Notes: generated from the letters alone by a model not told the origin. DNA of 64,000 nucleotides from Pseudomonadota bacterium (GCA_005776585.1 SXOX01000257.1:1-64000), one strand, 5' to 3'. Shown: positions 17,608 through 26,420, counted from the stretch's first letter. Made by a program: numbers and translations.

Positions 17608-18422
17608 CGAACGAGCTCCGAGAGCGCGCGCTGAGACAGCGTGCGGTATGGGGGCCCTTCGACCGCCCAGAGCCCCTTGCGCGGTGAGGCGAGCACGCGT
17701 CGAAAGAGCGCGACCGCCTCGGAGCGCTGCTCGGCCTTGCGGTAGGCATCCGCCAGGAAGTACAGGTTCTGGGGCTCGTGCGGAAACTCGCGGGCAACGT
17801 CCTTCAGCACAGCGATGCTCTCCTCCAGGTCGCCCACGCCGGTCGGCCAGGCCGGGGCGTAGAGATACGTCGCGCCGAGCACCCGGCGCGGCTCGCCCTG
17901 GTTGTAGCGCGGATCGATGGCGATGGCCCGGGTGAGCGAGGCCACCATGGTCTCCAGCAGCCGAATGGCCTCGCCGGCGTGGAGCTTGGCCGCAAGGCCC
18001 GTCGCGATCGCAAAGTACAGATGCCCCTCGACGCGATCCGGGCGCAGCGTAATGGCACTCTCCGCGGCCCGGCGGGCCTCGGCGACCCAGGTCGCTGCGC
18101 GCGGCTCATCGATGCGCGCCAGGACCCCATCGATGCGCGCGAGTCGCCATTGACTCCCAAAGCTGCCCTGGTCCAGCCGCAGCGCCTTGTGTAACGCCAG
18201 TCGGGCCCGCAGCAGGTCGATCAGCTTGCGCGAGCGCCAGTACGTGTGATCGGACAGCGTGTGCAGCTCCTTCGGATCGTTCGGGAGCGTGAGGTCGACC
18301 AACTCGGGGAGCCCATTCTTGCGGTCGGTCAACGAATCGCACCCGTGGCACGAGGCCACGGAGCTCGCGCCCAGGAGGAGCGCGCACGACAGGAGGCGGA
18401 CGGCAAGGCGCACGCTCGGCAT
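17604..18422 (-). CDS. TPR-repeat lipoprotein
   Basis: 272 residues from ATG 18422; the longer open frame upstream is antisense to hemG. The signal peptide (MPSVRLAVRLLSCALLLGASSVASC) has lipobox VASC. The body is helical with several TPR-type units: ARRAAESAITLRPDRVEGHLYFAIATGLAA, LTRAIAIDPRYNQGEPRRVLGATYLYAP, and EPQNLYFLADAYRKAEQRSEAVALFRRVL. The GATYLYAPAWPTGVGD segment resembles the TatT-like outer-membrane TPR family, but I would not assign it. It is the first gene of a compact operon; its stop overlaps the next start. Confidence 0.82.
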   Translation of the reverse strand: MPSVRLAVRLLSCALLLGASSVASCHGCDSLTDRKNGLPELVDLTLPNDPKELHTLSDHTYWRSRKLIDLLRARLALHKALRLDQGSFGSQWRLARIDGVLARIDEPRAATWVAEARRAAESAITLRPDRVEGHLYFAIATGLAAKLHAGEAIRLLETMVASLTRAIAIDPRYNQGEPRRVLGATYLYAPAWPTGVGDLEESIAVLKDVAREFPHEPQNLYFLADAYRKAEQRSEAVALFRRVLASPRKGLWAVEGPPYRTLSQRALSELVR

Positions 18423-18487
18423 CCTAGGGCCATGGCCCTTCGCTGTCATGTTCCTGACCCGACTGGGCCGCGGTCCCTTGCGGTGGG

Positions 18488-18515
18488 TTGCCGGCAGCTC
18501 CGGTCGGAGTAGAGT
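18488..18515 (+). promoter_or_regulatory. Candidate leaderless promoter of hemG
   Basis: TTGCCG (18488-18493), 16-bp spacer, TAGAGT (18510-18515), then 6 bases to the GTG at 18522. No ribosome binding site is present, so transcription starting at the G of GTG is predicted. Confidence 0.45.
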
Positions 18516-18521
18516 GCCCCC

Positions 18522-19901
18522 GTGTCGACTCGGCCCGACCAGCCCAAGAGCATCGCCGTCGTGGGCGGTGGTATCTCCGGCCTCGCCGTCGCTCACGCGC
18601 TGGTCGAGCGCGCGGCGGCCCTGGCGCGGCCCGTCGATGTCCGGCTGTTCGAGCAAGCCTCGCGCCTCGGCGGAACGATGTTCACCGAGCCCGCCGGCGG
18701 ATTCCATGTCGAGTGGGGGCCCAACGGCTTCCTCGACAGCAAGCCGCACACGGCGGAGCTCGCTGCCCGCCTCGGCTTGGCCGACGCGCTGCTTCCGGCG
18801 AGCGACGCGTCGAGTCGCCGCTGGGTCCTCTCGCGCGGCCGACTGCGGCCCATCCCCACCTCGCCGCAGCGCTTTCTGTTCTCGTCGCTGCTCTCGATGA
18901 GCGCCAAGTGGCGCGTGCTGCGCGAGCCCGCGGCGCCTCCCCCGCCGGACGGGGTCGACGAGACCATCGCCGCCTTCGCACGCCGCCGGCTGGGCCCCGA
19001 GACCGCGGCACGGCTCATCGACCCCTTCGTCTCGGGGGTGTTCTCCGGAGATCCGGAGACCTTGTCGGTGCGCTCGGCCTTTCCCCGGCTCGTCGAGCTC
19101 GAGCGCGAGTACGGGAGCCTGCTGCGCGCCTCGCGCAAGCTCAAGGCGAAAGGCGCGGGACCCGCCGGGAAGCTCACGTCGTTTACCGGTGGCATGAGCA
19201 CGCTCGTCTCGGCGCTCGCGAAGTCCCTTGGCCCTCGCGCAGCCACGCGCGCCGCCGCCTCGGCGTTGACACGCGGCTCCGGTGATACGCTCAGCCTGAC
19301 CGTGGACGGCGAAGCGCGGGCCTTTGACGCCGTAGTGCTCGCCACACCCACGACGACGACGCAGCGGCTACTCGCCCCACTCGACGACGCGTTCGTGGCG
19401 CCACTGGCGCACATCCCCTACGCCGCGGTCGCCGTCGTCGCGCTCGGCTTCGCTCGCGAGTCGGTTGCGCATCCGCTCGATGGCTTCGGCTTCCTCATCC
19501 CGTCGGAGGAGCGGCAGCCCATCCTGGGTTGCCTGTTCGACTCATCGGCGTTTCCCGGCCACCGCGCGCCACCTGGGCACGTGCTCCTGAGGGCGTTCGT
19601 CGGCGGCGCGCGCGCACCCGAGCGCGTCGATGAGGACGACGCGGCCCTGGTGCGCCTCGTCCGCGGCGTCCTCGATCCGCTGCTGGGCCTCCGCGGCGAG
19701 CCCGTGCTCACCCGGGTCGTGCGGCACCGCTCGGCCATCCCGCAGTACGTGGTCGGACACGCGGACCGTGTCGCGGCCATCGACGCCGCGGCCGCGCGCG
19801 TGCCCGGCCTGTGCGTCGCGGGGAACGCCCTGCGTGGCGTGGGAGTCAACGACTGCACCCGAGAGGCCGAGGCCGTCGCGGCGCGCGTGCTCAGTTCGTG
19901 A
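18522..19901 (+). CDS. hemG: Protoporphyrinogen / coproporphyrinogen oxidase, FAD-dependent
   Basis: 459 residues, GTG start. The N-terminal dinucleotide fold VVGGGISGLAVAHAL (about 12-27) with the following E (LFEQASRLGG) binds FAD. FHVEWGPNGFLDSKPHT is the substrate-side signature of HemY-type PPOX. The C-terminal IPQYVVGHADRVAAID and CVAGNALRGVGVNDC segments complete the FAD site and match this family. It oxidises protoporphyrinogen IX (or coproporphyrinogen III) with oxygen late in haem synthesis, and is often membrane-associated. Myxobacterial genes of this class are called hemG or hemY; it is the oxygen-dependent flavoenzyme, not the small flavodoxin-like HemG of E. coli. No other haem genes are nearby. 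Its end overlaps the convergent gene by 11 bases. Confidence 0.92.
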   Translation: MSTRPDQPKSIAVVGGGISGLAVAHALVERAAALARPVDVRLFEQASRLGGTMFTEPAGGFHVEWGPNGFLDSKPHTAELAARLGLADALLPASDASSRRWVLSRGRLRPIPTSPQRFLFSSLLSMSAKWRVLREPAAPPPPDGVDETIAAFARRRLGPETAARLIDPFVSGVFSGDPETLSVRSAFPRLVELEREYGSLLRASRKLKAKGAGPAGKLTSFTGGMSTLVSALAKSLGPRAATRAAASALTRGSGDTLSLTVDGEARAFDAVVLATPTTTTQRLLAPLDDAFVAPLAHIPYAAVAVVALGFARESVAHPLDGFGFLIPSEERQPILGCLFDSSAFPGHRAPPGHVLLRAFVGGARAPERVDEDDAALVRLVRGVLDPLLGLRGEPVLTRVVRHRSAIPQYVVGHADRVAAIDAAAARVPGLCVAGNALRGVGVNDCTREAEAVAARVLSS

Positions 19902-20772
19902 GGATGTTCGGGCCCGTGACCGGCGCACCGGTCGGAGCACCGGTGGGCTCGTTGGCCTTCTTTGGCGCAGTCGCCGGTGCCGGCGCCGGAGCGGGCTCCA
20001 GCGCGTAGACCGCGACGTTGTCGAACGTGACGTGCGCCTGCCAGTTGTTGAAGCCGAAGTGGCGGCCCTCGATGAAGTCGCCGTCGGTGAATTGCCCGAG
20101 CAGCGTGTCGTCGGCGTAGAACGCGACCGTGCTGCCCACGCGGAGCACCTTCATCCGGTACTTCTTGGACTTCTCGACGGGAAACGGCGGACCGTCGACG
20201 ACCTCGGCGCCCTCGCCATTGCCGTGCTCCTCGAGCCGCGCGATGCGATTGATGCGGTTCTGCCAGCCGCCGAAGATGAACACGTAGCCCGTCTGATGCT
20301 CCGGCAGCCGGTTGAAGGCCTCGCACTTGAGGTCTCCAGGGAACTCCTCGCGCACCGCGCCGCTCTTCTCGCGCTTCTCGTACGGATCGCTCCGCGCGTC
20401 GTACTCGATGCGCACGTCGCCGTCGGGGAGCTTCTCGAGCAGCCACAGCCCCTTGTTCTCCGCGAAGTGATTGACGACCTCGCCGTCCTGGAGCTTCCAT
20501 TCGGGCAGCTCCGCCTTCCAGTTCGGACCAAAGCTCTCGCGCTCGAAGTCGTCCTTGAACACGAGCTTGCCGCCCTTGAGCGCTTTCTTGAGTACGTCGG
20601 CGCTGGCACCGACGCGCCGGACGCGAGCCGACTGGGGTCCGCCCGCCTGATTGAGCGCCCGCGCTTGGGCGAGCTTGGGCGTCTCGGGGAGCCGCTCGCG
20701 ACAGCCCGGGGTGGCGCACGCCAGCGGGATCGCGAGCAACAGGAGACGGCGCACAAACGACGATTCAGTCAC
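19891..20772 (-). CDS. LamG/DUF1080-like lipoprotein
   Basis: 293 residues. The signal peptide ends in lipobox ATPGC near residue 24. The domain at about 70-260 is a beta sandwich with features of the DUF1080 / LamG (3-keto-disaccharide hydrolase-like) fold. Examples are VFKDDFERESFGPNWKAELPEWKLQDGEV, YVFIFGGWQNRINRIARL, VLRVGSTVAFYADDTLLGQF and HFGFNNWQAHVTFDNVAVY. Such domains bind or cleave glycans in envelope proteins; catalytic residues cannot be fixed here. The tail is Pro/Ala-rich. It is the last gene of an operon with the porin and the PP2C-cNMP gene, 11 bases after the latter. Confidence 0.82.
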   Translation of the reverse strand: MTESSFVRRLLLLAIPLACATPGCRERLPETPKLAQARALNQAGGPQSARVRRVGASADVLKKALKGGKLVFKDDFERESFGPNWKAELPEWKLQDGEVVNHFAENKGLWLLEKLPDGDVRIEYDARSDPYEKREKSGAVREEFPGDLKCEAFNRLPEHQTGYVFIFGGWQNRINRIARLEEHGNGEGAEVVDGPPFPVEKSKKYRMKVLRVGSTVAFYADDTLLGQFTDGDFIEGRHFGFNNWQAHVTFDNVAVYALEPAPAPAPATAPKKANEPTGAPTGAPVTGPNILTN

Positions 20773-20783
20773 GACAGGTCACC

Positions 20784-22229
20784 TCAGGGCGTCTTGAGCA
20801 GGTCCTCGAGGCGAGGAAGCGGGTTGCCGATCAGCGGGGGCACCGACGTCGTGCGAGGAGGCGGAGGCGGCCGCCGTGGCGGCAGCGGCGGGCGCGGCAC
20901 CGCGGGGTCGGTCTCGTCGGTGCGCGCACGGCGCGGGAGCTCGGCAACGTCGCTCGGTTCGAGCCACTCCTCGCTCGAGCCGACCTCTTCGGGCCGGACC
21001 GAGTGATAGAGCCCCTTCAGCAGGCCGAGTTCGTCGGTCGTGCGACGGAGCCGCACCGTCAGCGCCTTGACCAGGCTCCAGAGCAGCTTGACGGCCAGGG
21101 TGGGGTTGTTGCGCATGAGCTCGAAGAAGGAGCGGCGGTGCATGAGGAGCATGGACGTCTCCTCGATCGCGGTGGCCTCGGCCGTGCGCGGGGTGGAGTC
21201 GACGAGCGCCATCTCGCCGAAGTGGCTGCCCGCCTCCATGATGGCCACAACGACGTTCTCGCGACGGATGCGTACCCGACCGCGCAGGAGGATGTAGGCG
21301 CAGTCCTCGGCTTCGCCAGGCCGAAAGACCGAGTCGCCGTCGTGAAGCAGCCGAGCCTCACACATGTTCATGACGCGCAAGAGCTCCGGATAGTCCAGGT
21401 AGCGAAACAAGATGAGGCTGCCGAGCGTGCGCAGCGCGAGGCGGACCTCGTCGGTGTCGACGTTCGGGACCTGGTCGACGGTGACGACCACCGCGGTGAC
21501 GTTGTCGGTGCCGCCATCGGCGTTGGCGTGGGCAATGAGCGCGGCGCAGACGGAGTCGTCGTCGCCCGAGCGCTCGAGATGCGCCTTCATGGCCGCGTCG
21601 TCGGCGTGCGCGTAGAGCCCGTCGGAGCAGAGCAGGAAGCGATCCCCCGGCAGGACCGCCAGGTCGAGCGTGTCGACGTCCACCGACTCTTGCACACCGA
21701 CTGCGCGCGTGACGGCATTGCGGAAGCGCTCGTTGACCTCCTCGGCCGAGCGGATGCGGCCCGCCTTGAGCATCTCGGCCAGGAGGCTGTGATCCTCAGA
21801 GAGCTGCCAGTACGCGCCGTCACGATGGAGGTAGATCCGCGAGTCGCCCACATGGCCGATAAACACGCGGCCACCGCAGAACAGCGCCATCGTGAGCGTC
21901 GTGCCCATGCCGCGCTCGCGGGGGTTGCGCAGCGCGCGCTCCCAGATGCGGTAGCAGGCACGCTGAACAGATCCTTCGACAATGTCGAGAATATGACGCC
22001 GCGTCACGCCGGGCTCGCCGTCGGTGAACCGCTTGAGGACGTCGCGATGCGCGCGGATCTCCTCGTGCACGACGTTGACCGCCGTCGCGCTGGCGACGAT
22101 GCCCGCCGCGTGGCCGCCCATGCCGTCACACAGGACATAGAGCATGAGGTTGCGATCGACGAGGAAGTTGTCCTCGTTCTGCTCCCGGACTTTGCCGGTG
22201 TCGGTCCTGGCGCCGAAGCTGAGCTTCAT
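20784..22229 (-). CDS. PP2C-type protein phosphatase fused to cNMP-binding domain
   Basis: 481 residues. Residues 1-255 form a PPM/PP2C Ser/Thr phosphatase: VREQNEDNFLVD, the metal-binding CDGMGGHAAG, GMGTTLTMAL, VGDSRIYLHRDG, LLCSDGLY and DGGTDNVTAVVV are all present, so activity is expected. Residues about 275-395 are a cyclic-nucleotide-binding domain (VFRPGEAEDCAYILLRGRVRIRRENVVVAIMEAGSHFGEMALVDSTPRTAEATA in outline) with the FGEMALVDSTPRTA phosphate-binding cassette intact. A Pro-rich tail (PRPPLPPRRPPPPP) follows. The architecture suggests dephosphorylation of Ser/Thr-kinase targets under cAMP/cGMP-like control. The gene starts 6 bases after the porin stop. Confidence 0.92.
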   Translation of the reverse strand: MKLSFGARTDTGKVREQNEDNFLVDRNLMLYVLCDGMGGHAAGIVASATAVNVVHEEIRAHRDVLKRFTDGEPGVTRRHILDIVEGSVQRACYRIWERALRNPRERGMGTTLTMALFCGGRVFIGHVGDSRIYLHRDGAYWQLSEDHSLLAEMLKAGRIRSAEEVNERFRNAVTRAVGVQESVDVDTLDLAVLPGDRFLLCSDGLYAHADDAAMKAHLERSGDDDSVCAALIAHANADGGTDNVTAVVVTVDQVPNVDTDEVRLALRTLGSLILFRYLDYPELLRVMNMCEARLLHDGDSVFRPGEAEDCAYILLRGRVRIRRENVVVAIMEAGSHFGEMALVDSTPRTAEATAIEETSMLLMHRRSFFELMRNNPTLAVKLLWSLVKALTVRLRRTTDELGLLKGLYHSVRPEEVGSSEEWLEPSDVAELPRRARTDETDPAVPRPPLPPRRPPPPPRTTSVPPLIGNPLPRLEDLLKTP

Positions 22230-22235
22230 GCCGTT

Positions 22236-23834
22236 CTAGTACCGTGCGACGGCCTGAAAATAGGCCCAATGCGCGACGTCGGTCCCGAGCTTGAGTCGAT
22301 CGGGCACGGTCTTGGGCACAAACGCCGAGTAGCCTGCGCGCAGCTGGAAGTGCTCGTTCCACGCCCACGAGGCCCAAGTGTCGATCTCGAGGCCCACGTT
22401 CCGGCCCAAGGAGGCGCCCTGATCCGGCGTCTTTCCGGTGCCCAAGCCGAACAGCGTGCCTTGGTCGTTGACGAGCAGGAAGTAGTGGACGCTCGCGTGG
22501 AAGCCGAAGCCCATGGGCGGCGAGAGCTCGAGCTTGCCGCCGACGTCCATGAGGTTGGCCCACTGGAACAGGTTCATGGCGCCGAGGAAGCCGTAGCGCG
22601 AGGGAAAGAGCGGCTGGAAGTCGTTGCTCTTGCCGTCCTTGGGGTTGCCATCTCCGGAGGCCCACGCGAAGAAGGCGGCGATCGTGGGATAAGTGATGAC
22701 GGGCGCCTGGTAGCCGAGCTCAGCGTAGAACGCCATCCCGTAGTGGGACAGCTCCTTGGTCGCGTCGTTCGGGTCGGTGCGCGAGCCAAACTGAAACGCG
22801 GCCTCGACCTCCGCCAGGAGGCCGAAGGGGAAGAGCGCACCGACGCGCGCGCCGACCGTGTGGAGGTTGGTCGAGAAGCTCTGCGTCACCGTCGTCGTCC
22901 CGACCTGCAGCGGCTTGAGGATCTCGTCGACCAGGCCGAACCAGTACAGGTCCAGCGTCGTGTACGGGATGGCCTTGGTCGTGAGGTAGACCCCGAAGAA
23001 GTCCTGATCGGCGTCCTTCTGCCCCACCGGGGACTCGCGCAGCTTGGCGTAGAAGACGTCGGCCTCGATGTACTTGTCGTAGCCATAGTGGATGAGCGCG
23101 CCGTCGAAGAAGCGGCCTGACGCGCTGAAGTCGTCGCGTCCTACGAGCCGCTCCGAGCCGAAGGCCATCTCGGAGCGCCCGCCGCGGAGCCAGAGCCCCG
23201 GTGCAAACGTGGGCCGCACCTCGGCGTACCCCTGATGGAGCCCGATCGTGCCAAGCGTGTCGGCGGCGCGGCCAAAATCGCCCGACTCCTGCACGTCGAC
23301 GCGGGCGCGGACCCACGACGAAAAGCCGACGTCCGCGCCCAGACGCACGCGGTGGCCCCAGATGGCGTCCTTGTCGTCGGCGTTGGAGTTGAGGTCCGTC
23401 ACATTGATCTGGAGCTCCGGGCGCAGGCGGGCCTCGACGCGAAAGCGACCGTAGAGCCCGTCCTTGCTGCCGAAGTCCGGATCGTCGGCGCCGCGCTTGG
23501 CCGGCCCGGTTTTGCCCTCTTTGAGCTTGGCCTCGAGATCCTGGAGGTCCTTCTTGAGCGCCTCGAGCTGCTCGACGCGCCGCTGCAGCTCCTTGATGAC
23601 CGCTGCGCGGTCCGCGTTGTCCTGCTCCGCCTTCTGGAGCCGCTCCTTGAGCTGCTTGACCTGGTTGTTGGTCTGCTCGTGCGTCTCCTTGAGGACGTTG
23701 ATCTCATCCTCGAGGGCCTTCAGGGCACCTTGGGGCGGCTCCGCGAAGCCGCGCGCAGACCAGGTGAGAATGAGCAGCCCGAGCAGCACGCCTATGCGGC
23801 GGTGCCAGCCAGCGTCGAGAGCAAAGTGAGTCAC
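22236..23834 (-). CDS. Outer-membrane beta-barrel porin (alginate export-like) with coiled-coil N-terminus
   Basis: 532 residues from GTG 23834, preceded by GGGGAGA; a longer frame upstream lacks a ribosome site. The signal peptide (ending ARGFAEP) is followed by a coiled coil at about 35-110 (ALEDEINVLKETHEQTNNQVKQLKERL in outline). Such a segment is typical of porins that trimerise or anchor to peptidoglycan. The rest is a beta-barrel: GLYGRFRVEARLRPELQIN, then GRDDFSASGRFFDGALIHY, and many alternating aromatic strands ending FQAVARY with a terminal aromatic as used in BAM targeting. The GRSEMAFGSERLVGRDDFS segment resembles the alginate_exp family. Substrate unknown. First gene of a three-gene operon. 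Confidence 0.87.
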   Translation of the reverse strand: MTHFALDAGWHRRIGVLLGLLILTWSARGFAEPPQGALKALEDEINVLKETHEQTNNQVKQLKERLQKAEQDNADRAAVIKELQRRVEQLEALKKDLQDLEAKLKEGKTGPAKRGADDPDFGSKDGLYGRFRVEARLRPELQINVTDLNSNADDKDAIWGHRVRLGADVGFSSWVRARVDVQESGDFGRAADTLGTIGLHQGYAEVRPTFAPGLWLRGGRSEMAFGSERLVGRDDFSASGRFFDGALIHYGYDKYIEADVFYAKLRESPVGQKDADQDFFGVYLTTKAIPYTTLDLYWFGLVDEILKPLQVGTTTVTQSFSTNLHTVGARVGALFPFGLLAEVEAAFQFGSRTDPNDATKELSHYGMAFYAELGYQAPVITYPTIAAFFAWASGDGNPKDGKSNDFQPLFPSRYGFLGAMNLFQWANLMDVGGKLELSPPMGFGFHASVHYFLLVNDQGTLFGLGTGKTPDQGASLGRNVGLEIDTWASWAWNEHFQLRAGYSAFVPKTVPDRLKLGTDVAHWAYFQAVARY

Positions 23835-23881
23835 CGGCGATCTCCCCGCCACGGTGGCACGGTGGTGCCCGCGGCGCAGCG

Positions 23882-23910
23882 ACCGTAGCACACGGACCGG
23901 TGGGGCTCAA
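23882..23910 (-). promoter_or_regulatory. Candidate promoter of the porin operon
   Basis: Minus strand TTGAGC (23905-23910), 17-bp spacer, TGC-TACGGT (hexamer 23882-23887), about 47 bases upstream of GTG 23834. An extended -10 (TGn) is present. Confidence 0.5.
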
Positions 23911-23977
23911 CGAAATGGCTGAACCAGGCGAGTCGACCCGAATCTCGGTGCGAAACTGGCAAAACGGGAGCCCTGGG

Positions 23978-23986
23978 TGCTATCCT
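23978..23986 (+). promoter_or_regulatory. Candidate extended -10 element
   Basis: TGCTATCCT at 23978-23986, 14 bases before ATG 24001, with GGGAGG between them. No convincing -35. Confidence 0.3.
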
Positions 23987-24000
23987 GGCCGGGAGGCACG

Positions 24001-25293
24001 ATGGCGACGGTGAGCACGGCGCCGCTCGTGGGAACGGGCGGCCTCGCGGACTTGGTTGGGCGGGCCATTGATGTGCCCCCGGTTCTTGGCCAACCAACGT
24101 CCCCCTTTCGGCAGCTATCAGCCGCTTGGATCGAGCGCTTCTCGGGCCTGCTCTCGCTCCGGATCGTGGACGCCAGCGGCAACGAGGAGCTGATCGCGCT
24201 GTCCCTCCGCGAAGGACGTGTCGAGCTGTGCGGCAGCGACCGCGTCCCCAACGAAGAGGAGCTGCTGCGCTACCTCCACGAGGAGCACGTGCTGCGCTTC
24301 GATGAGATCGACGACGCCGTCGAGAAGGCGGATACGACCCACTGCGATCTCGCGCGAGCGCTCTATGACTTGCAGCTGCTGGACGCCAAGGGTGTCGTCG
24401 CGGCGCTCCGGATGGCGATGGAGCGGCGGCTGCTCCGGGCGATGAAGGCGGTCGACGGGCACATCACGGTCGTCCCTGCGGGCGTGCTCGGTCACCTCTC
24501 GAAGGGCACGAGCCCCGTCGACCTGGGCCCTCCGCTCTACGATCACATGCGCTGGGTGCTCCGGACGGTGTACGAGGACGTGCTGGGACCGGCCTTGGCG
24601 CCATTGGCGGGGAGCTACCTCTCGGTCACCGAGGCAGGGCGCGAGACGATGAGGCGGTTGGGCTTCGGCACCCGCGACGTCCTGGTCGCCGAGCGCCTGC
24701 TCGACGGCAGCCGGCGGCTCGACGGGATTAGCCGAGTGACGATGCTCTCGCAGAGCGCGTCGCTGCGGCTGCTGTTGGAGCTGGCGTTGCTCGGGCTCCT
24801 CGTCTGCACCGATGAGCAGCTCGCGAGCGACGGCACCGTCCGGGCCGCCACCGAGGCCGAGCGCGTCGCCGAGTGGCGCGGGGAGCTGGTGCGCCAGGAC
24901 CACTTCGCGCGGCTGCGGACGCACTGGGCCAATCATCCGCGGGAGATCGAGGGACGCTGGGAGGCGCTTCAGCGCGACCTCGCTCGGCGCGAGCGACTGC
25001 ATCCGGAGCTGCGGTCCGCGTACGCCGAGATCCGGGAGCTGCTCGAGGAGGCCTGGCTCACCGTGGAGTCCCGGGAGAGTCGACGGCTCTACCGCAAGAA
25101 GCTCGCCGAGGGTCAGCAGATCGAGTACAGCGCCGACCTCGCGTTCAACCAAGGGCGAACGTCGGAGATCTGCGGCGAATTGGAGGACGCCATCCGCTTC
25201 TTCGAGCTCTCCGACGAGCTGTGCGCGACCGAGCCCAATCGCGCCGCCTTGACGCGCGTCCGCGAGAAACGGCGCTCGATGGGGTTTGCGTGA
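24001..25293 (+). CDS. DUF4388-like N-terminus protein with degenerate J-like and TPR-like tail
   Basis: 430 residues from ATG 24001, chosen for the GGGAGG four bases upstream. Residues 35-160 (FSGLLSLRIVDASGNEELIALSLREGRVELCGSD, then EEELLRYLHEEHVLRFDEID) resemble the DUF4388 / GspE-N type of signalling module seen in myxobacterial regulators. Residues 300-430 are helical: ELRSAYAEIRELLEEAWLTVESRESRRLYRKKL has the layout of the C-terminal half of a DnaJ J-domain, but the HPD triad is absent. A final TPR-like stretch (ELEDAIRFFELSDELCATEPNRA) follows. No catalytic motif is visible. It is translationally coupled (GTGA) to the pseudo-receiver gene, implying a complex. Confidence 0.7.
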   Translation: MATVSTAPLVGTGGLADLVGRAIDVPPVLGQPTSPFRQLSAAWIERFSGLLSLRIVDASGNEELIALSLREGRVELCGSDRVPNEEELLRYLHEEHVLRFDEIDDAVEKADTTHCDLARALYDLQLLDAKGVVAALRMAMERRLLRAMKAVDGHITVVPAGVLGHLSKGTSPVDLGPPLYDHMRWVLRTVYEDVLGPALAPLAGSYLSVTEAGRETMRRLGFGTRDVLVAERLLDGSRRLDGISRVTMLSQSASLRLLLELALLGLLVCTDEQLASDGTVRAATEAERVAEWRGELVRQDHFARLRTHWANHPREIEGRWEALQRDLARRERLHPELRSAYAEIRELLEEAWLTVESRESRRLYRKKLAEGQQIEYSADLAFNQGRTSEICGELEDAIRFFELSDELCATEPNRAALTRVREKRRSMGFA

Positions 25294-26387
25294 GCGACGG
25301 GCCGCACGTCCTGGTCCTGGCGCGCGAGGGCATCTCGGCGGTGCTCGCGTCGTTCGCAAGCGCCGGAGTCGACAACGTCGAGGTCGTCTCCGATGGCCTG
25401 GCGGCGCTCGACCGCGTCGCTTCGCGCGACGTCGACTTCATCGTCGTCCACCTGGGCCCGGCGGACCTCGCGAGCCTCGCGACCGTCGCCCGCATCCGTG
25501 ACCTCAAGCGGGGCAAGACGCTGCGGATGATCCTCGCGACGCCGGGCACGAGCGCCGACCGCGATCGCCTCGCTGCGATGGCGCGGCCCTTGAACGTCGA
25601 GCGGGTCGTGGCGTGGCCCCTGGATGCCGCCGCGCTGATCGGCGCCTCGACGCCGCACGCCGAGCCGGACGCGCTCTCTGCGCTCGAGACGCGCCTCGCC
25701 AGCGCAGACCTGCTCGAGCGGCTCGGCGTCGAGGCGCAGGTGTCCGATGACGGCGTCCGAAAGCGCTTCTTCGAGCTCGCCGACAAGCTCAATCAGCTCC
25801 GAGCCTTCCACCAGCAGACCGACGGCGCTCGGCTCGATGCGATGTACGCGACGCTCATGGAGGCCTATCGCCTCCTGCGCGACCCGGTACGACGCGCCGA
25901 GTACGTGGCGCGCACTCGCTCGCTGACTGCGGAGCCGCCGCCGATCGTCGTGAGGCAGACGGCAGCGACACCGACCCCAGCACCACTGCCGACGCCGACT
26001 CCGGAGCCACCGCCGGAGCGCGAGGCAACGCAGCCGAAGGAGGGGTCGGAGGCCTCGCAAGAACACCGAGCCGCCGTCACGATCGCCGGTGTCGACGCCA
26101 ACGTGCTCGCCGAAGCCGCGACCGCGTGCGAGGTGCTGGGTGACCACCCTGGCGTCGTGACGCTCCTGCGCGCCGCGATGCAGGCGGGGCTTGCCTCACC
26201 CGCCGTGGAGTGCCGCGTGCTGTGGCACGAGGCGCAGGTCGCGCGCCGCCACGGGGACGAATCGGAGGCGCGGCGTCTGGAGGCCGCGGCGACGGCGCTG
26301 AGCGCGGCCGAGGTCGCCCGTCAACGCGCTCGACGGCGCCCCCGGCGGCTGGCCGACGCCATCGAGGCCATGCGGGGCAGCAAGTAG
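25290..26387 (+). CDS. Pseudo-receiver / degenerate J-domain protein
   Basis: 365 residues, GTG start overlapping the previous TGA. Residues 1-115 follow the fold pattern of a response-regulator receiver (HVLVLAREGISAVLASFASAGVDNVEVVSDGLAALDRV, then DVDFIVVHLGPADLA). The phospho-acceptor Asp expected after strand 3 is His (VVHLGPAD), so phosphorylation is unlikely. Residues about 150-210 (VRKRFFELADKLNQLRAF, then LMEAYRLLRDPVRRAEYV) match the flanks of a J-domain, but the HPD loop is missing. A Pro/Thr linker (220-265) joins an alpha-helical tail (VTLLRAAMQAGLASPAVECRVLWHEA). This may be a non-catalytic adaptor working with its coupled neighbour. The alpha/beta hydrolase follows 33 bases later. 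Confidence 0.68.
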   Translation: MSDGPHVLVLAREGISAVLASFASAGVDNVEVVSDGLAALDRVASRDVDFIVVHLGPADLASLATVARIRDLKRGKTLRMILATPGTSADRDRLAAMARPLNVERVVAWPLDAAALIGASTPHAEPDALSALETRLASADLLERLGVEAQVSDDGVRKRFFELADKLNQLRAFHQQTDGARLDAMYATLMEAYRLLRDPVRRAEYVARTRSLTAEPPPIVVRQTAATPTPAPLPTPTPEPPPEREATQPKEGSEASQEHRAAVTIAGVDANVLAEAATACEVLGDHPGVVTLLRAAMQAGLASPAVECRVLWHEAQVARRHGDESEARRLEAAATALSAAEVARQRARRRPRRLADAIEAMRGSK

Positions 26388-26420
26388 CGCCCGGGGCCGG
26401 TCCTGTGGCAGGCTCCGCCG

